Shown here one piece after another: positions 1 to 7,917 of a stretch of DNA of 32,682 nt. Position 1 is the first letter of the stretch. Every line of letters starts with the position of its first letter. Made by a program: the position numbers and the translations under genes. The DNA is from Nitrosomonadales bacterium (lineage in GTDB: Bacteria; Pseudomonadota; Gammaproteobacteria; Burkholderiales; Gallionellaceae): the NCBI GenBank assembly GCA_016199835.1, contig JACQFX010000025.1:1-32682 (forward strand). Reading direction: 5' to 3'. The notes beneath the pieces are model-generated. The model did no database searches. It saw only the letters and a program-made list of their open reading frames with translations, and had not been told where the DNA came from.

Positions 1-218
1 ACTGCGCGCATTCCTTCTCCGGGGTAAATGCAGTGAAATTGAGCTACACTTATCCGCAGCCGCCACCCAAACGGCGGTTTAAAGTGCCTGGGTAAAATTC
101 AACGCGCAGGACTGGGTAATTTTAAACGCGCACCAACAAACGAAGCACAAAACTCGATCGACCGATGGATTAAAGAAGGCGGCATCAAGCAGGTAGCCAG
201 CCCATCACCATTGAGGGA
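1..218. other. Decayed left edge with an open frame lacking a start codon
   Basis: No complete gene is visible. Frame 1 on the plus strand is open from base 43 to a TGA at 220-222 and has no ATG in that stretch. Its predicted end reads like real protein (for example NSIDRWIKEGGIKQ) and includes two tandem eight-residue units, LGKIQRAG and LGNFKRAP. It may be the 3' end of a gene whose start is lost or uses a rare codon. The stop overlaps the ATG at 219 in an ATGA arrangement, as in translationally coupled genes. The family is not recognised, and chance openness cannot be excluded. Confidence 0.25.
88..132. repeat. Two-copy imperfect 21-bp direct repeat
   Basis: Copies at 88-108 and 112-132 match at 18 of 21 positions and sit 24 bp apart. 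In the open frame they encode LGKIQRA and LGNFKRA, so the repeat may be a protein-level duplication. It could also be a pair of protein-binding sites near the end of an integrated element. Confidence 0.5.
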
Positions 219-569
219 ATGATGAGTTGCTCCGTGTCGGTATCATCTATGAGCAATCTGGCTGTTGGCAAAGCATTCAGCGCCATAATCAAGGGGCTAG
301 GGCGCGATGATGTCGGCGAAATTCTGTTCAACTGGAATGAATCTCAACTCAACGAAGATGGCGATAAGATCATCAACTATCCAGGACGGGATGGCCGATA
401 CTCACGCGGCAAAGAGGGGGGGAAAGTTATAATCGGCAAGCGAGAGTTTTTGATGTGGCTGTTAAGTGATGCCCCCTTTGACGAAAAAGTATATGGCGCG
501 AATATCGGGAGCGATCCAGAATGGACAACACTGATTCGGCGCGCACGAGAAGCGGCATTGAATATTTGA
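219..569 (+). CDS. Hypothetical protein, 116 aa
   Basis: I do not recognise this protein. It is small and mixed in charge, with a Gly/Lys-rich middle (GRDGRYSRGKEGGK, about residues 56-69) followed by a hydrophobic run (REFLMWLLSDAPF). It has no clear signal peptide or membrane helix. A GAGGG at 213-217 lies close upstream, which suits the second ATG at 222 better than the one at 219; the ATG at 249 (MSNLAV) is also possible. The first ATG overlaps the stop of the preceding open frame by four bases, which suggests coupling. It sits between the window edge and a tRNA-Asn gene, so it is probably accessory DNA of an integrated element. Composition is less GC-rich than the genes beyond the tRNA. 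Confidence 0.45.
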   Translation: MMSCSVSVSSMSNLAVGKAFSAIIKGLGRDDVGEILFNWNESQLNEDGDKIINYPGRDGRYSRGKEGGKVIIGKREFLMWLLSDAPFDEKVYGANIGSDPEWTTLIRRAREAALNI

Positions 570-925
570 CGGAAGGAATAAAGTCGCTACCGTCCACTTT
601 GGCACCGAGAAGCAGGCAAGAAGTAACAACTTTAAATGGATGTGACCTGCGGACTAAGAATCCGTATGGAACTCGTATCCCTACAATTCCCAACCTCGCA
701 ATGACCTACCCCCATTGGCAGTACCAACGTCTGATGCGACTCAATACCACAATGTTACCCCCTGTTTGCGCCGCCGAAATAAAGAGCAAGTCAGTATCTA
801 TACGCAGGTCAAATTTGAATGCAATTTACTGCGTTAGGCGAAGCAATTTTAGGTGCAGTTCAACAATGCCTGATGCTGCGAAGTGAGACCCAAATGAGAC
901 CCAAGTGAGACCCAGAGCTAAAACG
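570..925. other. Gene-poor stretch beside tRNA-Asn
   Basis: No convincing gene lies here. An open frame at 521-886 overlaps the upstream gene out of frame, and its translation is rich in Ser, Arg, Thr and Asn without recognisable features. The stretch ends in the 11-bp repeat array at 881-913. The most likely reading is the terminal non-coding part of an element integrated at the tRNA-Asn 3' end. Confidence 0.4.
881..913. repeat. Array of three 11-bp direct repeats next to tRNA-Asn
   Basis: Three head-to-tail units read AAGTGAGACCC, AAATGAGACCC and AAGTGAGACCC, so only one base varies. The array ends 47 bp from the 3' end of the tRNA gene. Short direct repeats in this position are typical of arm-type integrase sites flanking a tRNA attachment site. 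That role is inferred, since no integrase lies in the window. Confidence 0.75.
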
Positions 926-950
926 AAAAAGCCTTGCATCGCTGCAAGGC
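926..950 (-). terminator. Rho-independent terminator of tRNA-Asn
   Basis: Reading the minus strand, a perfect 7-bp stem (GCCTTGC / GCAAGGC, bases 950-944 and 937-931) with a 6-base loop is followed by five T residues (930-926). It begins 11 bases beyond the tRNA 3' end. Confidence 0.8.
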
Positions 951-960
951 CTTGAATTTA

Positions 961-1036
961 TGGCTCCCCGACCTGGACTCGAACCAGGGACCTGCGGATT
1001 AACAGTCCGTCGCTCTACCGACTGAGCTATCAGGGA
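961..1036 (-). tRNA. tRNA-Asn (anticodon GTT)
   Basis: The minus strand from 1036 to 961 gives a 76-nt cloverleaf with an encoded CCA end. The 7-bp acceptor stem pairs TCCCTGA with TCGGGGA with one G-T wobble. The D-loop AGTCGGTAGA, the anticodon loop ACTGTTAATC (GTT, Asn) and the T-arm GGTTCGAGTCC are all recognisable. It has its own promoter upstream and a hairpin terminator downstream, so it looks monocistronic. The lower-coordinate side carries repeat arrays and an unrecognised gene, as expected where an element has used the tRNA 3' end for integration. Confidence 0.97.
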
Positions 1037-1051
1037 ATTGACAAGGGCGGC

Positions 1052-1080
1052 ATATTAGCGGTGAAGGTCACTCAGGTCAA
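1052..1080 (-). promoter_or_regulatory. Sigma-70 promoter of tRNA-Asn
   Basis: On the minus strand, TTGACC (1080-1075) and TAATAT (1057-1052) are separated by exactly 17 bp. The -10 ends 15 bases before the mature tRNA start, leaving a short 5' leader. Confidence 0.7.
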
Positions 1081-1285
1081 TAGCTATCCAGCAGAAACTA
1101 TCGGCAGAAGCATCACCGGGTAGGTTGCTGGGGCCGTGTCCGGCTTGCTCTGTGCGGGTGCGGGTGGGTATCATGCTGCATGAAGTCACTCACGGTTTGT
1201 CTTGGTGACGCTCGGGACTTGTTTCTGTGGGATGCCGCGCAAGGGCAGGGCCCGCAGGGGAAGTTTCAGGGCGGGATATTTTGGC

Positions 1286-4200
1286 ATGGATAATAAAACG
1301 GTTTTCACCTTGACCCTGAAAGGGGTGGGGGAAATAAAGAATCACACCAGGCATTTGCCAGAAGCGGTGAAACGCGCTTTGGTTTTGGTTGATGACGAAT
1401 CCACGGTAGAGGAACTGATCCGACGGGCTGTCCCCGGTCTGCGCGGAGTGCTGGGCGGTTTGTTGCAAGAGCTGGAGCATGGCGGATTCATCCAGAACAA
1501 GGCGCGCAATGCTCCACGGGTGGCCATGCCGAAGATGGCTACTCCCAAGACGGTCACACTGGAAAAACATATTCCGGAAGAAGAAGGCGGTGATCTGGAT
1601 TTCACTGCGATTGCGCGCGCCCATGTCCCGGAAACTCTGCCAGGCATGACAATTGAAAATGATACTCGGGTGCAGGCTGAAAGCGCCGAGGCGGAAGCCA
1701 ATGCCCGTGCTGAAGCCGAAGCCTGGCTCATTCGAGCAGAGCAGGAGGCCGCCAGGGCGGAAAACGAGGCGCGTATCAGGAGCGAGCAGGAAACCGCGAA
1801 GGTCAAGGCTGAGGCGGAAGTCTGGGCGAAACAGGAAGCCGATCTTGCGCGCCGCAAAGCGGATGAAGAGATCGCCAAAGTGCGCGCCGAAGCGGAAGCG
1901 TTGCGCTTGCGGGTCGGACAGGAAGCGGCGCAAGCGAGAGCTGAACTTGAAGCTGCCAGAATGAAGGCGGAAGAAGAAGCCAAGGCGCGAATAGAAGCCG
2001 AAGTGAAATCAAAACAGGAAGCAGTTCGGCGCGAAGCCGAACAGGAAGCTGCCAGGGTTCGTGCTGAAGCGGAAGCTGGGCGCATCCGTGCAGAACAAGA
2101 GGTCGTCAGGGCCAGGATGGAAGCTGAGGCGGCGCGCATCAGAAGCGGGCAGGAAGCTGCGAAGGCCAAGGCTGAGGCGGAAGCATTGGCGAAACAGGAA
2201 GCTGAACTTGCGCGCCGTAATGCAGATGAAGAGATCGCCAAGGTGCGTGCTGAAGCGGAAGCCTTGCGTATCAAAGCTGAACAGGATGCAGCTCAGGCGC
2301 GAGTGGAACTCGAAGCGGCCAGGATGAAGGCGGCGGAAGAGGCTTCAGCGCGGGCAGAAGCCGAGATAAAAGCAAAGCAGCAGGCTGCTCAACGCGAAAC
2401 CGAGCAAGAGGCTGCCAGAGTTCGCGCTGAAACGGAGGCGGCGCGCATCCGGGAAGAGATGGAATCATCCAGAGCGCAAGCGGAAGCTGAGGCGGTGCGT
2501 ATCAGGAGCGAACACAAGGCCGAAGCGGAAGCCAGGGTGAAACAGGAGGCTGATCTTGCGCGCCGCCAGGCGGAAGAAGCGATCGCCAGAGTGCGAGCGG
2601 AGGCGCAAGCGTTGCGCTTGAAGGCCGAACAGGAAACAGCGCAGGCTAAAGCGGAACTCGAAGCAGCCAGGATGAAGGCTGAAGCAGAAGCGAGCGCGCG
2701 CGCCGCAGAAGCGGCGAAAGCGAAACAGGAAGCGGCACAGCGCGAAGCTGAACGAATGGCCCGCGCCGAAGCAGAGGCCGCGCGCATGCGCGCTGAACAA
2801 GAGGCCGCAAAAGCCAAGGCAGAGGCTGACGCGGCACGCATCAAGAGTGAACAGGAAACCGCACGAATCAAGGCCGAGGCAGAAGCCAGGGCGAAGCAGG
2901 AAGCGGATCTCGCACGGCGTAAGGCGGAACAAGAAATTGCCAGAGTGCGTGCTGAGGCGGAAGCCTTGCGCTTGAAGGTCGAGCAGGAAACGGCAGAAGC
3001 GAATACACAGATGGATGGCACGAAACCCGATGCCGCTGTGCGCAGCATGATCGCCACGGTATTGTTCTTTGACGTGGTGGGCTACACCAAGTTGTCCGTA
3101 TCCAGGCAGATAGAGCTCAAGGGGCAGTTCAATGGTTTGGTGTCGAGATTGCTTCGGGATATAGATGAAAATCAGCGCATCATCCTGGATACGGGCGATG
3201 GCGCGGCCATTGGTTTTTTGCAGCACCCGGAGCATGCGATAGAAGTTGCGATGCAGTTCCGCCAGGCGATATGTGCAAACAAACATGGCGACTATCCGGA
3301 ACTCAGGGTCAGGATCGGCATACATCTGGGGCCGGTAAATATTGTGAAAGACATGAATGGCCAGAGCAATATGGTGGGCGATGGCATCAATGACGCGCAA
3401 CGTGTCATGGGTTTTGCTCCGCCGGATCGCATCTACATTTCCCGCTCGTATTACGACGTGATCTCACGCCTGACAGTCGAGTACGCGAAGCTGTTCCAGT
3501 ATCGGGGTGTGGAGGTGGACAAGCACGGGCGCCAGCATCAGGTATACGAGGTTGCGGAAGAGCAACCCATTGCTGCCGAGCAATATGTTACGCAGCCGGA
3601 ACCTGTGGAATCTGCTGTTCAGCTCGAACCGTTTATCCTGGATGGAATTGTGACGACATCCTTTCCGTTGCCAGGTATCGAGGCGCCTGTCGTGCCGGAG
3701 ATACCTGTCGAGGAGGTGCGGGAGGAAATTGAAGAGTGGGCCAATGAGGCAGCGGAGCTGAGAGAGCAGCAGTTGGCAGAAGCTGCTTGCCTCCAGGCCA
3801 AACAGGAAGCGGAAAGACAGCAACAAGAAGCGGAGAGACGCAGCCTTGAAATGGCCAGCAGGCAAGTGGAAGAGACGCGCTTGCAGGAAGACGAGGCTGC
3901 GCGCAAAAAAATGGCCGAGGAACAGGCACAGGCATGGGCGGAGGCCGAACGTCGGGCGCAAGAAATCGCCATGCAATCTGAAGCGGAACAAGAGTCGCAA
4001 CGAGCCGCATCGCAGACCGGGAAACGCGCTGCCAGGTCGTCGCGTCTGGCGTTGCCGTGGGGCAGGATTTCAGGTGCATTGTTCGTGTTTGCGCTGTTGC
4101 TGGCAGCGGCGCTTCCCTATGTGTGGCCGACGCAGGACTATATTGCACAGATCGAGAAGAAGCTGACTGCACAGTTGCACCAGCCGGTGCATATTGGCGA

Positions 4201-5254
4201 ATTGCGCATGGCGCTATTGCCATTGCCGAAACTGGAATTGCGCGAGGTAACCGTAGGTGCCGGGCAAGAATTGAAAGCCGGGATTGTCGTGCTGAATTTC
4301 AGTCCTGGATCGTTGTTCACTGAAACCTGGGCCATTCGCAGCGCAGAAATCGATGACCTCGCCGCGAGTGCGAAATATTTCGACGAAGAGTTGTCGTGGC
4401 TGCTCGCGGTTGCGGCGGATGCGCATTATCCCGTAGCGCAGCTTGTATTGCGACGCGCGCATATCAACGAGAGCGGGCTGGACATCCCGCCTGTCAGCGG
4501 CAGCGCGGATTATGACGAGCATGGCCATCTGGCCAATGCCGAGTTATCCAGCGAGGATGAGAAGTTCAAGGTGGCGGTGCAGCCGCAAGCTGCACATTGG
4601 CAGGTGACTCTGGATATCAAGGAAAATCGCGTGACCCCGCTGCCCGATGTAATGTTTGATGAACTGGAATTGAAAGGCGAAGCCGATGAGAACGGCATTA
4701 CCTTCAGGGGGATGGACGGGCGGCTGTATGGCGGCACGCTGTCTGGCAATGTGCGTGTGGACTGGAAGAATGGCTGGCTGGCGCAGGGGCGTGTCACAGT
4801 CAAGGCGCTGGACTTGCACACGATGCTGCCGAAGTTCGGCATCGAAGGCGAATTGAATGGCAAGGCCGATTTCACCATGCAGGGCGCGACCTTGCCGCAG
4901 CTTGCCGATGCGCCGCATCTGGATGGCAGCTTTGCCGTGAGCAAGGGAACGATCAACAAAATGGACGTGGTGGAAACCGCACGTCTAAGCGGCCTTCAAG
5001 GGGTATCCGGTGGACGTACTCATTTTGATGAATTGAATGGATCATTGCAGGCCGATAGCAATGGTTTGCATCTGCGGCCACTCAGGATGTCTGCCGGGGC
5101 GATGATGAAGGCCGATGGTGCTGTCGATGTCGGCGCGAGCGGGCGTTTGTCCGGGCAGTTAAATGTGGATATGAAAATGCGTGAAGGGCTAGGCAATGTG
5201 TTGCTGGCACTGTCAGGCACGCTTGCCGAACCGCTGTTGCGCCCGGTACATTAA
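1286..5254 (+). CDS. Coiled-coil, class III nucleotide cyclase and AsmA-like fusion membrane protein, 1,322 aa
   Basis: The frame opens at a TTG (1202), but ATG 1286 is preferred: GGCGGGA lies about 10 bases upstream and the protein then begins MDNKTVFTLTLKG. Order of parts: a short globular N-terminus (1-125); an Ala/Glu/Arg-rich coiled coil (about 129-571) built of 116-121-residue super-repeats; a class III adenylate/guanylate cyclase domain (about 588-761); a second coiled coil (about 811-905); one membrane helix (about 928-947); and an AsmA-like C-terminal region to residue 1322. The cyclase has the metal aspartates D596 (FFDVVGYT) and D638 (DTGDGAAIG) and the N702-x3-R706 pair, so activity is plausible; cAMP versus cGMP is not decided. 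The expected topology is cyclase in the cytoplasm and AsmA-like part in the periplasm. Fusing a second-messenger enzyme to a lipid-transport-like domain is unusual. The stop overlaps hoxW convergently. Confidence 0.85.
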   Translation: MDNKTVFTLTLKGVGEIKNHTRHLPEAVKRALVLVDDESTVEELIRRAVPGLRGVLGGLLQELEHGGFIQNKARNAPRVAMPKMATPKTVTLEKHIPEEEGGDLDFTAIARAHVPETLPGMTIENDTRVQAESAEAEANARAEAEAWLIRAEQEAARAENEARIRSEQETAKVKAEAEVWAKQEADLARRKADEEIAKVRAEAEALRLRVGQEAAQARAELEAARMKAEEEAKARIEAEVKSKQEAVRREAEQEAARVRAEAEAGRIRAEQEVVRARMEAEAARIRSGQEAAKAKAEAEALAKQEAELARRNADEEIAKVRAEAEALRIKAEQDAAQARVELEAARMKAAEEASARAEAEIKAKQQAAQRETEQEAARVRAETEAARIREEMESSRAQAEAEAVRIRSEHKAEAEARVKQEADLARRQAEEAIARVRAEAQALRLKAEQETAQAKAELEAARMKAEAEASARAAEAAKAKQEAAQREAERMARAEAEAARMRAEQEAAKAKAEADAARIKSEQETARIKAEAEARAKQEADLARRKAEQEIARVRAEAEALRLKVEQETAEANTQMDGTKPDAAVRSMIATVLFFDVVGYTKLSVSRQIELKGQFNGLVSRLLRDIDENQRIILDTGDGAAIGFLQHPEHAIEVAMQFRQAICANKHGDYPELRVRIGIHLGPVNIVKDMNGQSNMVGDGINDAQRVMGFAPPDRIYISRSYYDVISRLTVEYAKLFQYRGVEVDKHGRQHQVYEVAEEQPIAAEQYVTQPEPVESAVQLEPFILDGIVTTSFPLPGIEAPVVPEIPVEEVREEIEEWANEAAELREQQLAEAACLQAKQEAERQQQEAERRSLEMASRQVEETRLQEDEAARKKMAEEQAQAWAEAERRAQEIAMQSEAEQESQRAASQTGKRAARSSRLALPWGRISGALFVFALLLAAALPYVWPTQDYIAQIEKKLTAQLHQPVHIGELRMALLPLPKLELREVTVGAGQELKAGIVVLNFSPGSLFTETWAIRSAEIDDLAASAKYFDEELSWLLAVAADAHYPVAQLVLRRAHINESGLDIPPVSGSADYDEHGHLANAELSSEDEKFKVAVQPQAAHWQVTLDIKENRVTPLPDVMFDELELKGEADENGITFRGMDGRLYGGTLSGNVRVDWKNGWLAQGRVTVKALDLHTMLPKFGIEGELNGKADFTMQGATLPQLADAPHLDGSFAVSKGTINKMDVVETARLSGLQGVSGGRTHFDELNGSLQADSNGLHLRPLRMSAGAMMKADGAVDVGASGRLSGQLNVDMKMREGLGNVLLALSGTLAEPLLRPVH
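1826..2997 (+). repeat. Coding super-repeat of about 354 bp in the coiled coil
   Basis: The block starting [AV]KQEA[DE]LARR begins at 1826, 2189, 2537 and 2891, giving periods of 121, 116 and 118 residues: three full copies and one partial. Each block runs through EEIAKVRAEAEAL, ELEAARMKA and QEAARVRAEAEA-type segments. Copy lengths differ only by small in-frame changes. Confidence 0.8.
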
Positions 5255-5727
5255 CGCAAGCGTCGCTCCCATGCATCGAGGTGCGGTTCGCGCAACAACT
5301 CTTGCATGAATTCCATGGAAGCAGCCATGCCTTGTTCCGCTTCAGAGCTAAGCGTGGCGCCGAGTTCGAATTGTTCGCCGTGCAGGCACAGCACGAAACA
5401 AGGTGGCGGATTCGCCCGATAAACCTGAACAAAAGTGGCGAGCACGGCTTGCGGTGCGAGCGCGTGGCTGAACACGGTGCGGCCATCGTCGGGTTGGATG
5501 CGGTAGAAGGAGTAGGGCGCAGGCGTTTCCACTCCCGCATCCATGAACAGCACCAACTCGCGTCCAACGAGGTCGGCGGCATGTTCGATCTGCAACTGGA
5601 AATCTTCCAGAAATTCGATGCGCTCATTCAGGGCCTCAGCTTGTAAACGGCGCAACAAAAGCGGCGCAAGCGCATCGTCGCCGCGCGATTCGTTGCCGAT
5701 GGCCAGGAGGAGGATGGGGGCGATCAT
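5251..5727 (-). CDS. hoxW: HoxW-type hydrogenase maturation protease
   Basis: This 158-aa protein belongs to the HyaD/HybD/HoxW endopeptidase family, which removes the C-terminal peptide of the [NiFe] large subunit once nickel is in place. The N-terminal signature GNESRGDDALAP is clear. Probable nickel ligands are D18, D63 (FMDAG) and H88 (SHALAP), placed by analogy with HybD. It is the last gene of the hox operon and its partner is the adjacent HoxH. The 48-bp gap to hoxH is almost filled by a palindromic repeat that ends 8 bases before the ATG, so no Shine-Dalgarno sequence is visible and no other start is plausible. The stop codon overlaps that of the convergent cyclase gene through a shared TTAA. 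Confidence 0.92.
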   Translation of the reverse strand: MIAPILLLAIGNESRGDDALAPLLLRRLQAEALNERIEFLEDFQLQIEHAADLVGRELVLFMDAGVETPAPYSFYRIQPDDGRTVFSHALAPQAVLATFVQVYRANPPPCFVLCLHGEQFELGATLSSEAEQGMAASMEFMQELLREPHLDAWERRLR

Positions 5728-5735
5728 GGTGTTTG

Positions 5736-5779
5736 GTAGGGTGGGCTTTGCCCACCCTGTCGGGCGGAGCCCGACCTAC
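5736..5779. repeat. REP-like double hairpin between hoxH and hoxW
   Basis: Two perfect stems stand in tandem: GGGTGGGC/GCCCACCC (5739-5746 and 5750-5757, loop TTT) and GTCGGGC/GCCCGAC (5759-5765 and 5769-5775, loop GGA). An outer GTAG/CTAC pair (5736-5739 and 5776-5779) closes both. This resembles the dispersed GTAGGGTGGGC-type repeat common in proteobacterial genomes. The hoxH stop codon (5776-5778) lies in the outer stem, and hoxW starts 8 bases after the repeat. Confidence 0.85.
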
Positions 5780-7257
5780 ATGTGATTGGCCGAGCGCGCC
5801 AACACATTCACGCGCGTCCCTTCCGCATCCACCAGTTCCACTTCCAGCGGCATCTTGCCCAGCGCATGCGTGGCGCAGGACAGACAGGGGTCGAACGCGC
5901 GTATCGCCACTTCGATGTGATTGAGCAGGCCCTCGGTGAGCTTCCTGCCGTCGAGATAACGCCGTGCGACTTGCCTGATGGCCTCGTTCATGGACTGGTT
6001 GTTGTGCGTGGTGGAAACGATCAGGTTGCAGCGCGTGATCTGGTCGTGTTCATCTACCTTGTAGTGATGGATCAGCGTGCCGCGCGGTGCTTCGATCACG
6101 CCGACTCCTCGCTCCTGACGCTTGCCGATGTTCACCAGTTCCGTACCCTGCAAATCAGTATCGTGCAGCAGCTCGCGGATCAATTCGGCGGCGTGCAGCA
6201 TTTCTATCATGCGCGCCCAATGCGTGCCCAGCGTAGCCTTCGCCGCCGAGCCGCCGTTGAAGGCGAGGAAGGCCATGCGCGCCTGATTCGCCAGCGGCGT
6301 GGGAATGAAGTCGCATTGCGTGACGCGCGTGAGCGGGCCGACGCGATACCAGCCAGTTTCCGGCCCCAGGCTGCGCAGGAAAGGGAACTTCATGTACGAC
6401 CACGGCTTTACGTCCTCGAAGATTACGTCCCAGTAATGTCCGTAGTCGTAGTGGTCGAACATGGTCTCGCCGTCCATGCTGCGCGCGCGCAGGCCGCCGT
6501 GGTAGAGATCCATTGCACCATCTTCACGCACCAGGTTCAGCGTGTGCGCCTTGAAGGTACCGAAGTCGTTATACAGGGCCAGGTTCTGTTCGAACAACTG
6601 GCGCGCGATACCGACCGCATCGCGGCTCCAGGTGATCATCTGCTCGATGTCCTTGAGCAGATAATCGCGTTCTTCAAGGCTGACATTCTTGTTCACTCCG
6701 CCCGGTATCGAACCCGTGCCGTGGATGCGTTTGCCTGCCGTGATGCGGATCACCTCTTGTCCATACTTGCGCAACAGCACGCCCTGTTTGGCGATTTCGG
6801 GATAGGCATGGATCACGCCGACGATATTGCGCTTCGCCACATCCGAATCGAAACCGAACAAGAGATCAGGCGAACACAGATGGAAGAAATGCAGCGCATG
6901 CGACTGCAAAATCTGGCCGTAATGCATCAGCCGCCGCGCCTTCTCCGCCGTGGGCGTGAGCGTCGCGCCGACTATCGTATCCATCGCCTTGGATGCCGCG
7001 AGATGGTGGCTCACCGGGCAGATGCCGCACAGCCGCTGCACCATCACCGGCGCTTCCCAGTACGGCCGCCCCTGAATGAATTTTTCGAAGCCGCGAAACT
7101 CGACGATGTGCAGCCGCACTTGATGGATGTGATCGTTTTCGTCCAGCAGCAGCGTGACCTTGCCGTGGCCCTCAACGCGCGATACCGGGTCGATGGCGAC
7201 GCGGCGCAGGTTCTCGGGGTGCTCAGCAGTTTCCAGATTGTTGGATATGTCAGTCAT
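5776..7257 (-). CDS. hoxH: NAD-reducing [NiFe] hydrogenase large subunit HoxH
   Basis: This 493-aa protein is the catalytic subunit holding the Ni-Fe(CN)2CO site, of the group 3d (bidirectional, NAD-linked, cytoplasmic) type. The N-terminal nickel motif RLCGICPVSHH supplies C77 and C80, and the C-terminal motif DPCLSCATH supplies C458 and C461. Cleavage after H464 would release a tail of about 29 residues, the job of the adjacent HoxW. Length is normal for the family. The start MTDISNN fits, and 42 bases separate it from hupE upstream. It is transcribed in the order hoxF-U-Y-hupE-H-W. The UAG stop lies inside the REP-like repeat, so the extreme C-terminus may have been set by that insertion. 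Confidence 0.97.
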   Translation of the reverse strand: MTDISNNLETAEHPENLRRVAIDPVSRVEGHGKVTLLLDENDHIHQVRLHIVEFRGFEKFIQGRPYWEAPVMVQRLCGICPVSHHLAASKAMDTIVGATLTPTAEKARRLMHYGQILQSHALHFFHLCSPDLLFGFDSDVAKRNIVGVIHAYPEIAKQGVLLRKYGQEVIRITAGKRIHGTGSIPGGVNKNVSLEERDYLLKDIEQMITWSRDAVGIARQLFEQNLALYNDFGTFKAHTLNLVREDGAMDLYHGGLRARSMDGETMFDHYDYGHYWDVIFEDVKPWSYMKFPFLRSLGPETGWYRVGPLTRVTQCDFIPTPLANQARMAFLAFNGGSAAKATLGTHWARMIEMLHAAELIRELLHDTDLQGTELVNIGKRQERGVGVIEAPRGTLIHHYKVDEHDQITRCNLIVSTTHNNQSMNEAIRQVARRYLDGRKLTEGLLNHIEVAIRAFDPCLSCATHALGKMPLEVELVDAEGTRVNVLARSANHM

Positions 7258-7299
7258 GATTCGATTCTCGCAGGAAGAGCGCTATCTTTTGGGCATGAT

Positions 7300-7887
7300 T
7301 CAAGAGGGGAAGGCAAGCAATCCTATGCCACTCATTGCGATGGCTCCCCCGGCGATTTTGGCCAGCATTGCATATTTCTCGCGCATGGCCACACCTGCCA
7401 CGATTCCCCCAAGATGCAATATCGCAGTTGCAGAAAGGAAGCCGATGGCATAGGCAAACGGTGCGGCGGATTCAGGCAATTCGAGCCCATGCGCATAGCC
7501 ATGAAACATGCCGAACAGGGCTGTGATCGCCATGCTTGACCAGATTGGCAATTGCATGGACAGGGCAATCAAAAGACCCAGCGCCAGCACAGATAAGGCG
7601 ATTCCGGTTTCGAGCACCGGCAAGGGGTGTTGCCAGATCATCGAGACACTGGCTCCCGCAGCGAGCATAGCCATGAAGGTGGCGGGCAACAGCCATGCCC
7701 GGCGTCCGCCACCCTGCACAGCCCACAGCCCGACGGCCAGCATGGCGAGCATGTGGTCAAGGCCGGAGAAAGGGTGTGCCCATCCTGCCCCCCAGCCGGC
7801 AACACCGTGACCGGTGTGAGCAGAAGCAGCGCCGCTGGCGGCAAGCAGAACTGTCGCGGCAATAAATCTCGTTGTCCGGTTAAACAT
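7300..7887 (-). CDS. hupE: HupE/UreJ family nickel transporter
   Basis: This 195-aa integral membrane protein has a signal-like N-terminus (residues 1-23, ending ASA before HTGHG) and about six hydrophobic helices. The family motif HPFSGLDH (38-45) and a second histidine motif FGMFHGYAHG are present. HupE/UreJ proteins move Ni2+ into the cell for hydrogenase or urease. A His-rich new N-terminus after signal cleavage would suit metal binding. The gene lies between hoxY (30 bases away) and hoxH (42 bases away) on the same strand, so it is co-transcribed with the enzyme that needs the nickel. Co2+ transport is the main alternative for this family. Confidence 0.93.
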   Translation of the reverse strand: MFNRTTRFIAATVLLAASGAASAHTGHGVAGWGAGWAHPFSGLDHMLAMLAVGLWAVQGGGRRAWLLPATFMAMLAAGASVSMIWQHPLPVLETGIALSVLALGLLIALSMQLPIWSSMAITALFGMFHGYAHGLELPESAAPFAYAIGFLSATAILHLGGIVAGVAMREKYAMLAKIAGGAIAMSGIGLLAFPS

Positions 7888-7917
7888 GCGCTTCTCCTTT
7901 AAGACTGGTCGTAATGC

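Noticed and set aside
521-886. 121-codon open frame beside tRNA-Asn
   Set aside because: It overlaps the gene at 219-569 out of frame, lacks a ribosome site and does not read like a folded protein.
881-913. CRISPR-like array
   Set aside because: Three adjacent 11-bp units have no spacers and are far too short for CRISPR repeats.
1202-1285. TTG 1202 as start of the cyclase fusion
   Set aside because: It adds 28 unlike residues and has no ribosome site, whereas ATG 1286 has a good one.
5782-7539. 585-codon open frame on the plus strand
   Set aside because: It lies antisense across hoxH, whose motifs are unmistakable. Its Arg/His/Val-rich translation is a by-product of GC-rich codon use.
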